Shown here one piece after another: positions 1 through 8,462 of a DNA stretch of 41,081 nt. The notes beneath the pieces are model-generated. The model was given only the letters and a program-made list of their open reading frames with translations, ran no database searches and was not told where the DNA came from. The stretch is from an uncultured Hyphomicrobiales bacterium (GTDB lineage Bacteria > Pseudomonadota > Alphaproteobacteria > Rhizobiales > Aestuariivirgaceae). Every line of letters starts with the position of its first letter. Position 1 is the stretch's first letter. Made by a program: the position numbers and the translations under genes. The stretch covers positions 1 through 41,081 of the forward strand of contig CAJBCQ010000029.1 in NCBI GenBank assembly GCA_903951595.1, in the 5' to 3' direction.

Positions 1-1
1 C

Positions 2-940
2 TCGATTTCGGTACAGCGCATTGCACACCGCAATCAGAGGCCTATTAATTTCCGATCTGTGCAGGGTGCGATTAACGCAGATGGTGTGGGCAGTGTGTTC
101 GCCGGGCTTTTGGGCACGGTGCCGAACACCGTGTACTCGACCTCTATCGCCGTGGGCGAAATCACTGGCGTCGCCGCGCGCCGCGTGGGCGCATGGGGAG
201 GACTATTTCTGATCGCCCTTGCCTTCTCGCCGAAGATTGCCGCCATGGTGGCCACCATACCTAGCCAGGTCGCAGGGGCTTACATTCTGATCCTGGTTGT
301 CCTGATTTTTGGGCATGGTGTGCGGTTGGTAACAGAAGACGGAATGGGTTTCGACATGGGGCTTGCTGTCTGCCTCAGCTTCTGGATCGGTTTTGGTGCG
401 CAGTCAGGCGGCCTGATGAACACGCTTCTGCCCACATGGCTGCAGACCGTGTTCTCCAACGGGACCACTATAGGGGGGGTGACGGCCATCGCGTTGATGA
501 CGATTATCAACTGGCGAAAGGGCGGCGGTGACCGGGTTACTGTGCCACTCGATCCGCGCTCGCTTGTTTCACTGCGCGACATGGTAAAAAAGTTTTCATC
601 CAAGATTGGCTGGGACGAATTGGCTGAGAACCGGCTCATGTTGGCGGTGGAGGAAGCCTTGCTCGTTCTGTGCGAGGAGCATGATGGCAAGCAAGCTGGC
701 AAGGCCGGCAAGTTGATCGTCAAGTTGTCGGACATCAAGGGTGAGGTGGAGGTCGAGATGGTGACCGGCCCCAACGAGCGCAACGCTGAGGAACTTCTCA
801 GCGCACTGCCAGCGGCAATTCCTGCCGATGACGAGAAAAGCCTATCGCTGCGCTTGCTGCGCAAGACGGTGAAGGAACTCAAGCACCTTCAATACCGTCA
901 GGGCGATTATCTTTTGATGCGGCTCGACAGCACCGGTTGA
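2..940 (+). CDS. NCS2-family (xanthine/uracil-type) permease, 5'-truncated by window edge, with C-terminal degenerate HATPase-like soluble domain (~541-937)
   Basis: Frame is open to base 2 (SISVQRIAHRNQRPINFRSVQGAINADGVGSVFAGLLGTVPNTVYSTSIAVGEITGVAARRVG, NCS2-like core); hydrophobic TM segments to ~bp 515; then soluble domain with ...ENRLMLAVEEALLVLCEEHDG... like an HATPase N-box helix. Confidence 0.82.
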   Translation, partial: SISVQRIAHRNQRPINFRSVQGAINADGVGSVFAGLLGTVPNTVYSTSIAVGEITGVAARRVGAWGGLFLIALAFSPKIAAMVATIPSQVAGAYILILVVLIFGHGVRLVTEDGMGFDMGLAVCLSFWIGFGAQSGGLMNTLLPTWLQTVFSNGTTIGGVTAIALMTIINWRKGGGDRVTVPLDPRSLVSLRDMVKKFSSKIGWDELAENRLMLAVEEALLVLCEEHDGKQAGKAGKLIVKLSDIKGEVEVEMVTGPNERNAEELLSALPAAIPADDEKSLSLRLLRKTVKELKHLQYRQGDYLLMRLDSTG

Positions 941-966
941 GCCAGCTGCGTTGGTGACGGAAGAAC

Positions 967-1305
967 TCAGCTGATCGTAAGTTCCACGCCCTTGTGCAGT
1001 TTCTGCAAATTGGGGAGTGACTTAGCTTGCCAAGGAATCTGGGTTGAACCCAGCACTTTCATACCAATTTCCGGTAACTTTCGAAGTTCGATCGTAAATT
1101 TTGCCAGCAGATTTATTCCGGAGCTATTCAGGAATTCGAGTTGCGTCAGGTCGAGCACAACAGTCTGCGGCTTTTCCGCCAGCACGGTTTGCATCATGTC
1201 CAGAATTGGCTGGTATGCATCCGTGCCTGAGAGACGAAGGGTTCCCTCATAGTGGATGATGGCACCTTCGGTCCATACATTGTATTCGGCGGTCTTGATT
1301 TCCAT
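967..1305 (-). CDS. STAS-domain protein (anti-sigma factor antagonist / slr1659-like)
   Basis: 112 aa; TVVLDLTQLEFLNSSGINLLAKFTIEL matches the STAS core with candidate phospho-Ser (SSG). Confidence 0.8.
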   Translation of the reverse strand: MEIKTAEYNVWTEGAIIHYEGTLRLSGTDAYQPILDMMQTVLAEKPQTVVLDLTQLEFLNSSGINLLAKFTIELRKLPEIGMKVLGSTQIPWQAKSLPNLQKLHKGVELTIS

Positions 1306-1325
1306 GTGTTTCTAACCTTCAGTAT

Positions 1326-1874
1326 TCAGTTAAGCGTGAGTGATGCATAGGTGCTGATGATGACTTCGCCATCCCGGGGCGCGTCGTGGAATGTCCATCC
1401 GAGCCGGGCACCGTAGTCATTCAAAAGAGTAAGGATGCCGAGGCCAGAGGCCGAGGAACTTTCATCCGCCGCATTGGCCTCGATGCGCTCAATCATCAGC
1501 TCACCGGGATCGCGCGTGGTCACCTCGGCCAGCAGTGAATGGAAACCAGACGCGACTTGAGTGCTAGTGCTATTCTTGACGAGCAGCTCAAAATTTCCAT
1601 CCTCAAGCGAGCAATGCAGCTCGATGTCTCCGGGGCTCCTGAACTTGACGGCGTTCTCAAGAAGCTCGTTCACCAGATAGATGATGGAGTGGCGGGCCTC
1701 GCTGTAATCCTGACCAGACTTTGCATGCTGCGTAGCGAATATATCGCCGAGGAACTCACAAGTGGCACTGGCATGATGCCAGCCTAGTGCGAGAGGCCCT
1801 TCCGACAGTACAATCGACATGCCAAAGGCATTGGTGCCGTTGTTAGCCTGTGTTTCTCCAAATAATACGCTCAT
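1326..1874 (-). CDS. HATPase_c-type ATP-binding protein (anti-sigma/serine-kinase-like, slr1658-like)
   Basis: N-box YLVNELLENAVKF and G-box-like SGLGILTLLNDYGA; next to STAS and RsbU-like genes. Confidence 0.75.
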   Translation of the reverse strand: MSVLFGETQANNGTNAFGMSIVLSEGPLALGWHHASATCEFLGDIFATQHAKSGQDYSEARHSIIYLVNELLENAVKFRSPGDIELHCSLEDGNFELLVKNSTSTQVASGFHSLLAEVTTRDPGELMIERIEANAADESSSASGLGILTLLNDYGARLGWTFHDAPRDGEVIISTYASLTLN

Positions 1875-1878
1875 GATG

Positions 1879-4248
1879 TCACCTGTGTTTCACCACGACG
1901 AGCGTTATATCGTCGTGAACCTTCTGGGTTCCGATATGTGTCTTAAGGTCTGAAATAATGGCCGTCACTGCATCGGATGCAGAACCGGCATGCACTCTGG
2001 CCGCCGACTCAATGAGCTGCTCGATGCTATAGAGCTGACCTGCCTCGCTTTCAGCTTCCGTAATCCCGTCTGTGAACAGCACCAGCATGTCACCAGCGCC
2101 AAACTCAACGCTGATGCTCGACACATAGTCGCCGATGTTTTCTTCCAAGCCAATCGGGAAGCCAAGGTCCATCGTATCAATGCGTGAAACTGAGCCGTCA
2201 TGGCGGATGAGGATGACTTCCTCATGCTGGCCCGAAACCGTGACCTTACCACCTTCGTAATCAATGAAAGCGAGTGAAAGATGCTTGCCGGATTTGGTCC
2301 GTTCGACGTTTTTGTAGATAGTTCGGTTCAGCACTTCGAGGAATCCAGCTGGATCATCGACCCCACGCTCATGGAGTGCGCGTGCAACCGACTGCACCAT
2401 CAACATCAACACGCCGCTTTCAATGCCGTGGCCGGTGACATCGCCGATGCCGATCTTGGCCCCATTGCGTGTGTGCAGAACGTCATAGTAATCGCCACCC
2501 ACCTCATCGGCCGGTTCCACATGGCTGGCGATCTGGAGATCTAGAATGCCTTCAAGCTCCGATGCTGCCGGCAGCACCATCATCTGAATGCGCCGTGCCA
2601 CGTCGAGTTCGGCACCCATGCGAAGGTTCTCATCTTTGAGCTTTTCGTAGAGCCGTTGAATTTCCTGCGTCGCGGAGCCTAGTTCGCGAGTACGGTCCGT
2701 CACGCGCTGTTCAAGCGTTTCGGTGTATTCACGGATCTCGCGCGCCATGGAGTTAAACGCAGCACCCACAAGCGCGACCTCGTCGCGTCCCTTGACTGGA
2801 ATCTGTATATTGTAGTCCGAGCGCGAGAGCCGACCTGCTGCATCAGCAAGCGTGACGAGACCGGCGGTGAAGCGCCTTGATACGGCAACAGACACCGCAA
2901 GAACCAGCACAAGGAATGCCAGCACGGAAGCGAAAATGCCTTTAATGATGCGTTGGGTGGCATTGTCGATCTGGCCCTGCGCGGCATAGAGCGAGGCGTA
3001 GATTTCACGTTCAGGAACCACAAAGCCCAACACCAAGCGCTGGGCCGCGATGCCAGCGTTAGGCTGCCAAAAGTTCATCGGCTCCAGCGGGTGAAGGGCT
3101 ATCATGAGGCCTTCAGGTTTACCGTTCTTCTCCACAGTCACATGCGTGATGCTGGTGGCACCGGGCGCTGGAATTTTGAGGCCTGCGATATCAGAGAAGC
3201 GGCTTTTGGTGAGCGAACGCTCAAGCCCCGTCACGCCTGTACCTGTGGCATTTTCTGGCTTGATACCGAGTAGCTCCTCGCCCATTTCGTTCACGGTCAG
3301 CACATTACCATCCTGCAGAGACAGGAAAGCAAAGCCGGTTTCAGCAATTTTCACGTCTTGCACGAGGCCTGTCAATTGCTCCAGCGTGATATCAACACCC
3401 ACCATGCCAGCGACATCATCGCGACCCTTGTTATAGAGCGGATGGAAGTAGCTGATGATAAGCTTGCCGGTGGTGGCATCAACATAGGGCGCTAAGACTG
3501 TGATGTCGGTTTCAACTGGGCGTGCAGCAGGGTTCTTGGCCCATTGTTGCCAAGCCTCGTAAACGCCTGGAAAGAAGAAGTCCCACCAGTTCTGATCATT
3601 GTGGCCGCCATAAAGCTTGTCAAAAGTCTGCGCCTGTTCCGAATAGGGAATCGTACGCATGAAGGGACGTTCCTTTGGGCCGACATAGTACATCTGCAGC
3701 TTGTTCTGGCCCGAGCGCATGAGGGGCGGCACCACAAGTTCGAATATGTCGGAGTTGCGCACAGCATCTTGAACATCAGGGCGCATACGCCCAGGCCCAT
3801 CGAGCAAATAGCCCCAGACGCTAATGACGGAGGTCTCGCCGGGCTTATTCTGGAGCCAATTTTTGTCGCTGTTAAACTCCATCTGATCTTTGAAGCCTGG
3901 ATAATTTTCCAGTGTCTTGCCGATACTTGCGTCCAATTCTGGTTGGTCAATGAGGCTTTGACCAAACTGCGCGAGCGCATTCACCTGATCAAAGGTGCGC
4001 GCGAACATGAGGTCGGCGCGTTGGGCCGTCATGTCGATGTAGCGGGTCAAATATTGTTCGGTGGCCCTGGATAGACCGCTCTCGATTTCGGCAGAAGCAT
4101 CGCGTGATAAGCGCTGCACATTCCACAGCGCAATACCGCCACCCAGCAAGAGCGACAGCAGCACAGCCCCGCACATAATTGCGATGAACTTAGCGCGGAA
4201 GCTCGACAGAAAACCTGCCTTCATGGAAATCTCAGACGTGTTGCTCAT
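1879..4248 (-). CDS. SpoIIE/RsbU-type PP2C serine phosphatase with N-terminal TM, extracytoplasmic (dCache-like) sensor, HAMP and coiled coil
   Basis: 789 aa; TM-periplasmic-TM-HAMP; RRIQMMVLP, VGGDYYD, GDVTGHG, FTDGITEA, HDDITLVVVK phosphatase motifs. Confidence 0.92.
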   Translation of the reverse strand: MSNTSEISMKAGFLSSFRAKFIAIMCGAVLLSLLLGGGIALWNVQRLSRDASAEIESGLSRATEQYLTRYIDMTAQRADLMFARTFDQVNALAQFGQSLIDQPELDASIGKTLENYPGFKDQMEFNSDKNWLQNKPGETSVISVWGYLLDGPGRMRPDVQDAVRNSDIFELVVPPLMRSGQNKLQMYYVGPKERPFMRTIPYSEQAQTFDKLYGGHNDQNWWDFFFPGVYEAWQQWAKNPAARPVETDITVLAPYVDATTGKLIISYFHPLYNKGRDDVAGMVGVDITLEQLTGLVQDVKIAETGFAFLSLQDGNVLTVNEMGEELLGIKPENATGTGVTGLERSLTKSRFSDIAGLKIPAPGATSITHVTVEKNGKPEGLMIALHPLEPMNFWQPNAGIAAQRLVLGFVVPEREIYASLYAAQGQIDNATQRIIKGIFASVLAFLVLVLAVSVAVSRRFTAGLVTLADAAGRLSRSDYNIQIPVKGRDEVALVGAAFNSMAREIREYTETLEQRVTDRTRELGSATQEIQRLYEKLKDENLRMGAELDVARRIQMMVLPAASELEGILDLQIASHVEPADEVGGDYYDVLHTRNGAKIGIGDVTGHGIESGVLMLMVQSVARALHERGVDDPAGFLEVLNRTIYKNVERTKSGKHLSLAFIDYEGGKVTVSGQHEEVILIRHDGSVSRIDTMDLGFPIGLEENIGDYVSSISVEFGAGDMLVLFTDGITEAESEAGQLYSIEQLIESAARVHAGSASDAVTAIISDLKTHIGTQKVHDDITLVVVKHR

Positions 4249-5420
4249 ATGGGCTTCCGTGCTGATGCTGCCCAGATTGGCCAGCCGGCATATCCCTTGG
4301 GATGAAGCGCGGCGTAGATGTGGTCTTGGAAGCCTTGTCGGAACTGCGCGATGGATTCCTCGCTATCGCCGCGATCCGTGGCCATTTGCCCCGCAAAGAC
4401 ATTCTCCCAGGCCTGAATCATGTCGGCGAACTCCTGCGGATCACCATCGAGATTGGTGACCATGAAGCTGTCGACCTTGATGTCCTGAAAGCCGGCGTCT
4501 TTGAGGTAACGATAACTTTTCGGCCCCAACTCCACGTCCATCTTGAAATCCGCGAAGAGCTTTGCGACCTCGGTGTAAGTGCGCTGGATACTTTCGCTGC
4601 GCGGCTCGCCTAAGCAATGCGAATTCTTTTCGTTCGTTATGTAGACGCGCCCACCCGGCTTGCAGATGCGGAACAGTTCTTTCAATATCATCTCTGGCTT
4701 ATCAAAAATTTGCAGAGAATGACGGCAGGTGACGAAGTCAAAGCTGTTGTCCTCGATCACCATTTCGGAGGCATCCCCATAGACATATTCAATGTCTGTG
4801 ACGCCAAATTCCGCTGCTACCTTGCGCGCATAGTCGAGGCTGGCGCGCGAATGATCGAGAGCGAGGATGCTGGACGGGTTGAATTCCTTCTTCACCAGCA
4901 CGGCGAAATCGCCGATGCCGCAGCAGATGTCGGCCATCTTCATGCCCGAATCCAGTCCGTGACGCTTCAACAGATTGCGCTCGTGCCGCCAAGTGAGGCG
5001 CGTCTGGTTACGCAAGATAGGAATGAAGCCACCATCCTCGACGAAGGCTTGGCCCGGATAGAAGTCCTTGTCGTATTCTGACACGGTGATGTTTGCCGAG
5101 TGCGGAGTCAACGACTGGAACTTGCGCGTCGACCATCCCATGACGCTAGAAGTAATGATCTCAATTTTGAGTTCTTTTCGCCGCTGGCAAATGTCAATGA
5201 TGAGGCTGGCAATATTGCGGAAGGCAACGTTATTCAGACGCGCAAGCCGCTTTACGTTTAGATAAAGGGTGCCCTGCACTTTCTCGATAGCGGAATTCAG
5301 GGAGCGTGCAAGGAGTGCTATTTCCGCATCACTGCGCGGGCGCAGTTTGCCCGCGATAATGAATTCCTGATTGTTCTCGTTAAACGCCACCTCAAAGGTG
5401 GACTTACCGGCCTGCCGCAT
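4245..5420 (-). CDS. STAS-like N-terminal domain fused to class I SAM-dependent (UbiE-type) methyltransferase
   Basis: N-terminal ~105 aa STAS-like (GTLYLNVKRLARLNNVAFRNIASLIIDICQRRKELKIEIITSS) then MTase motifs ADICCGIGDFAVL, LALDHSRASLDYARK, FDFVTCRHSLQIFDKPEMILKELFRICKPGGRVYI; 4-bp overlap with the phosphatase gene. Confidence 0.82.
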   Translation of the reverse strand: MRQAGKSTFEVAFNENNQEFIIAGKLRPRSDAEIALLARSLNSAIEKVQGTLYLNVKRLARLNNVAFRNIASLIIDICQRRKELKIEIITSSVMGWSTRKFQSLTPHSANITVSEYDKDFYPGQAFVEDGGFIPILRNQTRLTWRHERNLLKRHGLDSGMKMADICCGIGDFAVLVKKEFNPSSILALDHSRASLDYARKVAAEFGVTDIEYVYGDASEMVIEDNSFDFVTCRHSLQIFDKPEMILKELFRICKPGGRVYITNEKNSHCLGEPRSESIQRTYTEVAKLFADFKMDVELGPKSYRYLKDAGFQDIKVDSFMVTNLDGDPQEFADMIQAWENVFAGQMATDRGDSEESIAQFRQGFQDHIYAALHPKGYAGWPIWAASARKPI

Positions 5421-5905
5421 CAGACTGAACCCTCAATCATCATCTCAGCCGAGAGTGTCAATCGCTCACCGGCGGGCGTGATGCTGATCTTTGCCTGGTA
5501 ATCGACCGCCAATTCGAGCAGACCCAGCCGAGGATCCTGTTCACCGGCGGAAAAAAGTGCCGAACGATAAACCTCCGCCACGTCGTCACGCTTCAGCAGG
5601 CTTGTGGCATCGGTATAGAACTGAAGTGTCGGATCATCACAAGGCAGCGTGAGTTCGATGACATCTTGTGGTCCAGAACGCCGGACGCGGATGCTGAACT
5701 TCCCTGCAGGGCCATGGTTGCAAAACACGGTTTCCAGCAGTTCGTTAACCGCAGAACTCAGCAAATTGGCATACAGAAGCGAGTCAGCGCGGTTATTGCT
5801 GGCCATTGTAGCGAAATAGGATGAAATGCGGTCACAATGCAGCCATTCGGACGAAAAGTCCGCGACGTCCATGGAAACCTCAAGAAGCTGATCTGTTCCG
5901 CTCAT
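5420..5905 (-). CDS. slr1658-like HATPase-related regulator, degenerate
   Basis: AVNELLETVFCNHG N-box-like and DPRLGLLELAVDYQA G-box-like; ORF track starts at 5953 but ATG at 5905 (MSGTDQLLEV) is the more plausible start. Confidence 0.65.
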   Translation of the reverse strand: MSGTDQLLEVSMDVADFSSEWLHCDRISSYFATMASNNRADSLLYANLLSSAVNELLETVFCNHGPAGKFSIRVRRSGPQDVIELTLPCDDPTLQFYTDATSLLKRDDVAEVYRSALFSAGEQDPRLGLLELAVDYQAKISITPAGERLTLSAEMMIEGSV

Positions 5906-6018
5906 GTTTCGCCCTAACGTCTTTCCTCGCGAACAGTGAAACCCGCTGCTCAATGTAAGCGTGTAATTCGAGGCTTCATATATATCATTACTTATCAGAA
6001 CTTTGATAGCAAGAACTG

Positions 6019-6036
6019 TTTGTTTTATTAAACAAA
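6019..6036. promoter_or_regulatory. Perfect 7-bp inverted repeat TTTGTTT-TATT-AAACAAA in a divergent promoter region
   Basis: Direct reading; lies between the minus-strand gene starting at 5905 and the plus-strand gene starting near 6101. Confidence 0.4.
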
Positions 6037-6100
6037 TTTAGCTTATGGTTCTACCGTGGCTATTCATATTTCTCGGGCAACCGTAAACGACTAGGGCGAA

Positions 6101-6838
6101 TTGAGCATCAGAATGGACGTACCCGCAGCACGAAAGGCCCGCCCACCTGTGTTCATCTCTGCCCCACTGGCGGCCCTGGTTGAGGGGATCTACCGGGCGG
6201 ACACGCCTATTGGGATCATTCGCCAGAAGGGCAATCTTGGCATTGGAACCTTCAATGACCTTGACGGGGAAATGGTGCTCTTGGATGGGCAGGTCTATTG
6301 TCTGAGGCCACAGGGCGATGCCGAGATTATTCCCGATGATGTGAAAACACCTTTTGCACTCGCCACCCATTTTGAGGGCGATACGCAGGAAAGGTTCGAG
6401 GGTGCGGTTGCCGAGGACGCATTCGAGTCTTCCGTGCTCGACCTCATCCCTTCATCGAACTTAATGTATGCGATCCGCATCGATGGCCATTTCGATTATG
6501 TGCGCGCGCGGTCCGTGCCAAAGCAGAGCAACTACCTGCCGCTAGCTGAGATCGCCAAGCTGCAAACGGTTTTTGAATATAGAAATATCGCCGGAACCAT
6601 TGTGGGATTCTATACGCCGACATTTCTCAGCGGTGTGCACCTACCGGGCCTTCATCTCCACTTCATCACAGCAGACCGCACCAAGGGCGGGCATCTTCTT
6701 GCTGCCGCACCGAACGGCATTACCATCGGCATCCAGCACGCGCCTTCGGTAGAACTTGGCTTGCCCATGACACTTGATTTCCTGACCATGGAACGCACAA
6801 GAGACATGAAAGCCGACCTCGACAAGGTCGAGAGATGA
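6101..6838 (+). CDS. budA: Alpha-acetolactate decarboxylase
   Basis: IGIIRQKGNLGIGTFNDLDGEMVLLDGQVYCLR, RSVPKQSNYLPLAEI, GTIVGFYTPTF, GLHLHFITADRTKGGHLL (His metal ligands) match the ALDC family. Confidence 0.9.
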   Translation: MSIRMDVPAARKARPPVFISAPLAALVEGIYRADTPIGIIRQKGNLGIGTFNDLDGEMVLLDGQVYCLRPQGDAEIIPDDVKTPFALATHFEGDTQERFEGAVAEDAFESSVLDLIPSSNLMYAIRIDGHFDYVRARSVPKQSNYLPLAEIAKLQTVFEYRNIAGTIVGFYTPTFLSGVHLPGLHLHFITADRTKGGHLLAAAPNGITIGIQHAPSVELGLPMTLDFLTMERTRDMKADLDKVER

Positions 6839-6845
6839 GCCGTTC

Positions 6846-7496
6846 TTACATATGTGCGTGAGCGGCAACTGCCATGGCACGCTCGAATAACTCGATGTAG
6901 TGGCTTACGTTCTGGCCGATAAGCTCCATCTTCGAGAATTTCGCAATCCTCTCGCGCGCGACCTTGAGTTCTGATGCCGGAACAATCTGACGGATGATGC
7001 CGCAGGTTTCGGCAAGCGACATGAGGCACACATCGCGCGGATCAGGAAGACCATCGCGCAGCAATACCTCAAGCAACCTCAGCTTCACTTCGCGAATTTC
7101 TTTGCCGTCAATGGCCGGATAACGGCGCGTTTTGAGGAACCACAGAAGGCGGCCCTCGGTCTCAACTAGAATCTTCTTGTCGCAGAGTCTTTGGAGCGAA
7201 TCGGCACGCACCTGATCTCCGAGCCCAATTAGCTGGCTGATGAGCTTCTCGGCATGGCTGTCGAAATCCGGGGCGCTAAGTTGGGCGAGCACCTGGTCAA
7301 GCGCAGCATTGCCTGTCGGGGTCTTGTCAACAACCCAAATGCGATTGAGGTCACTGTCAAGGCGGCCCTCAAGCCCCAGTTCCATAATCGCTGCGCCAAG
7401 AAAGCCGGCGCGCTGATACTCAAGAGGAATATCGACGAAGCCGCCATCTTCATCTTTCAGCGTCAGGAGCAGGAACTCTTCGCAAACCGTCAACAT
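6846..7496 (-). CDS. GPP34 (GOLPH3/Vps74-like) family protein
   Basis: MLTVCEEFLLLTLKDEDGGFVDIPLEYQRAGFLGAAIMELGLEGRL resembles the GPP34 N-terminus; internal ATG at 7496 preferred over the track's 7535 start. Confidence 0.75.
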   Translation of the reverse strand: MLTVCEEFLLLTLKDEDGGFVDIPLEYQRAGFLGAAIMELGLEGRLDSDLNRIWVVDKTPTGNAALDQVLAQLSAPDFDSHAEKLISQLIGLGDQVRADSLQRLCDKKILVETEGRLLWFLKTRRYPAIDGKEIREVKLRLLEVLLRDGLPDPRDVCLMSLAETCGIIRQIVPASELKVARERIAKFSKMELIGQNVSHYIELFERAMAVAAHAHM

Positions 7497-7671
7497 GCTC
7501 GTCCCCCAAAATTTTGCGCTCAGTCTTGATCTCAAGATACCCTTTATAACAAGTCTTTGTGATTAGCAGTACCAAAATTCGCTAAAATTGACTTTGCAAC
7601 CAAATTCTATGATCTTGACCATCTGGGTGGAGTTGCGTAACCTCAGCTTGTTTTCGGCCAAGGAGTGCGGT

Positions 7672-8094
7672 TTGGAAAGCCGTCTTGATATGTCGCTGGT
7701 GAACGACCTCCAAGAAGTAGGTCGCGTTATCGACAGTCTGGAGGAGTTCGGCGTGCGTAACGGAATCCCGCAACAGCAGGTCCTCCGTTTCGCGGTCGCG
7801 CTGGACGAGCTTATCACAAACATCATCTCGCATGGATTTTCGGGCTCAAGCGGTGGCAACATAAGGCTCATTGTCGAACAGCGGGACGGCGTGCTGAGTG
7901 CTGAACTGGTGGATGATGGTCCGCCCTTCGATCCTTTCGCGGCGGAGGTAGAGGCACCCACTGGCGATATCGAGCACCGCAGGATTGGCGGCTTGGGGAT
8001 TGCTTTGGTCAGGAACGCGATGGACCACATCGGGTATAAACGTGATGGCGGGTTCAACTTTGTGAATTTAGAAATGAAACTGAAGACGGCCTAG
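7672..8094 (+). CDS. RsbW-like anti-sigma factor / serine kinase (HATPase_c_2)
   Basis: VLRFAVALDELITNIISHGF N-box, VDDGPPFDP, GGLGIALVRNAMDHIGYKR; AAGGAG at 7660-7665 precedes TTG at 7672, so a start later than the track's 7588 is likely. Confidence 0.85.
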   Translation: MESRLDMSLVNDLQEVGRVIDSLEEFGVRNGIPQQQVLRFAVALDELITNIISHGFSGSSGGNIRLIVEQRDGVLSAELVDDGPPFDPFAAEVEAPTGDIEHRRIGGLGIALVRNAMDHIGYKRDGGFNFVNLEMKLKTA

Positions 8095-8123
8095 CGGGCC
8101 GCGAGAATTGGGAGAATAAGAAC

Positions 8124-8462
8124 GTGACAGACCTGAACCATGAAGTGATCGGCGGCAGTCTTGTTCTCAAGCCCTCGCGGCGCATTGACAGCAGCACATC
8201 CAAGGCATTCGAGGATGCCGCGAGCGCGCTGGTTGAAAGTGGGCCAAAGAAGGTGGTGATCGATGCCTCCGACCTTGACTACATCTCATCTGCCGGGCTG
8301 CGGGTCATCCTTACCACAGCCAAGAAGGCCAAGGCAGCTGGCGGCGGGCTTACCATTGCCTGCGCGAGTGCCAATGTGAAGGAAGTACTCTCCGTCAGCG
8401 GCTTTGATGCGATCTTCGGCCTGCATGATAGCGTGGATGCAGCGCGCGCGTCGTTCGGTTGA
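8124..8462 (+). CDS. STAS-domain anti-sigma factor antagonist (RsbV/SpoIIAA-like)
   Basis: KKVVIDASDLDYISSAGLRVILTTAKKAKAAGGGL with canonical SSAGLR phosphosite; GTG start. Confidence 0.9.
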   Translation: MTDLNHEVIGGSLVLKPSRRIDSSTSKAFEDAASALVESGPKKVVIDASDLDYISSAGLRVILTTAKKAKAAGGGLTIACASANVKEVLSVSGFDAIFGLHDSVDAARASFG

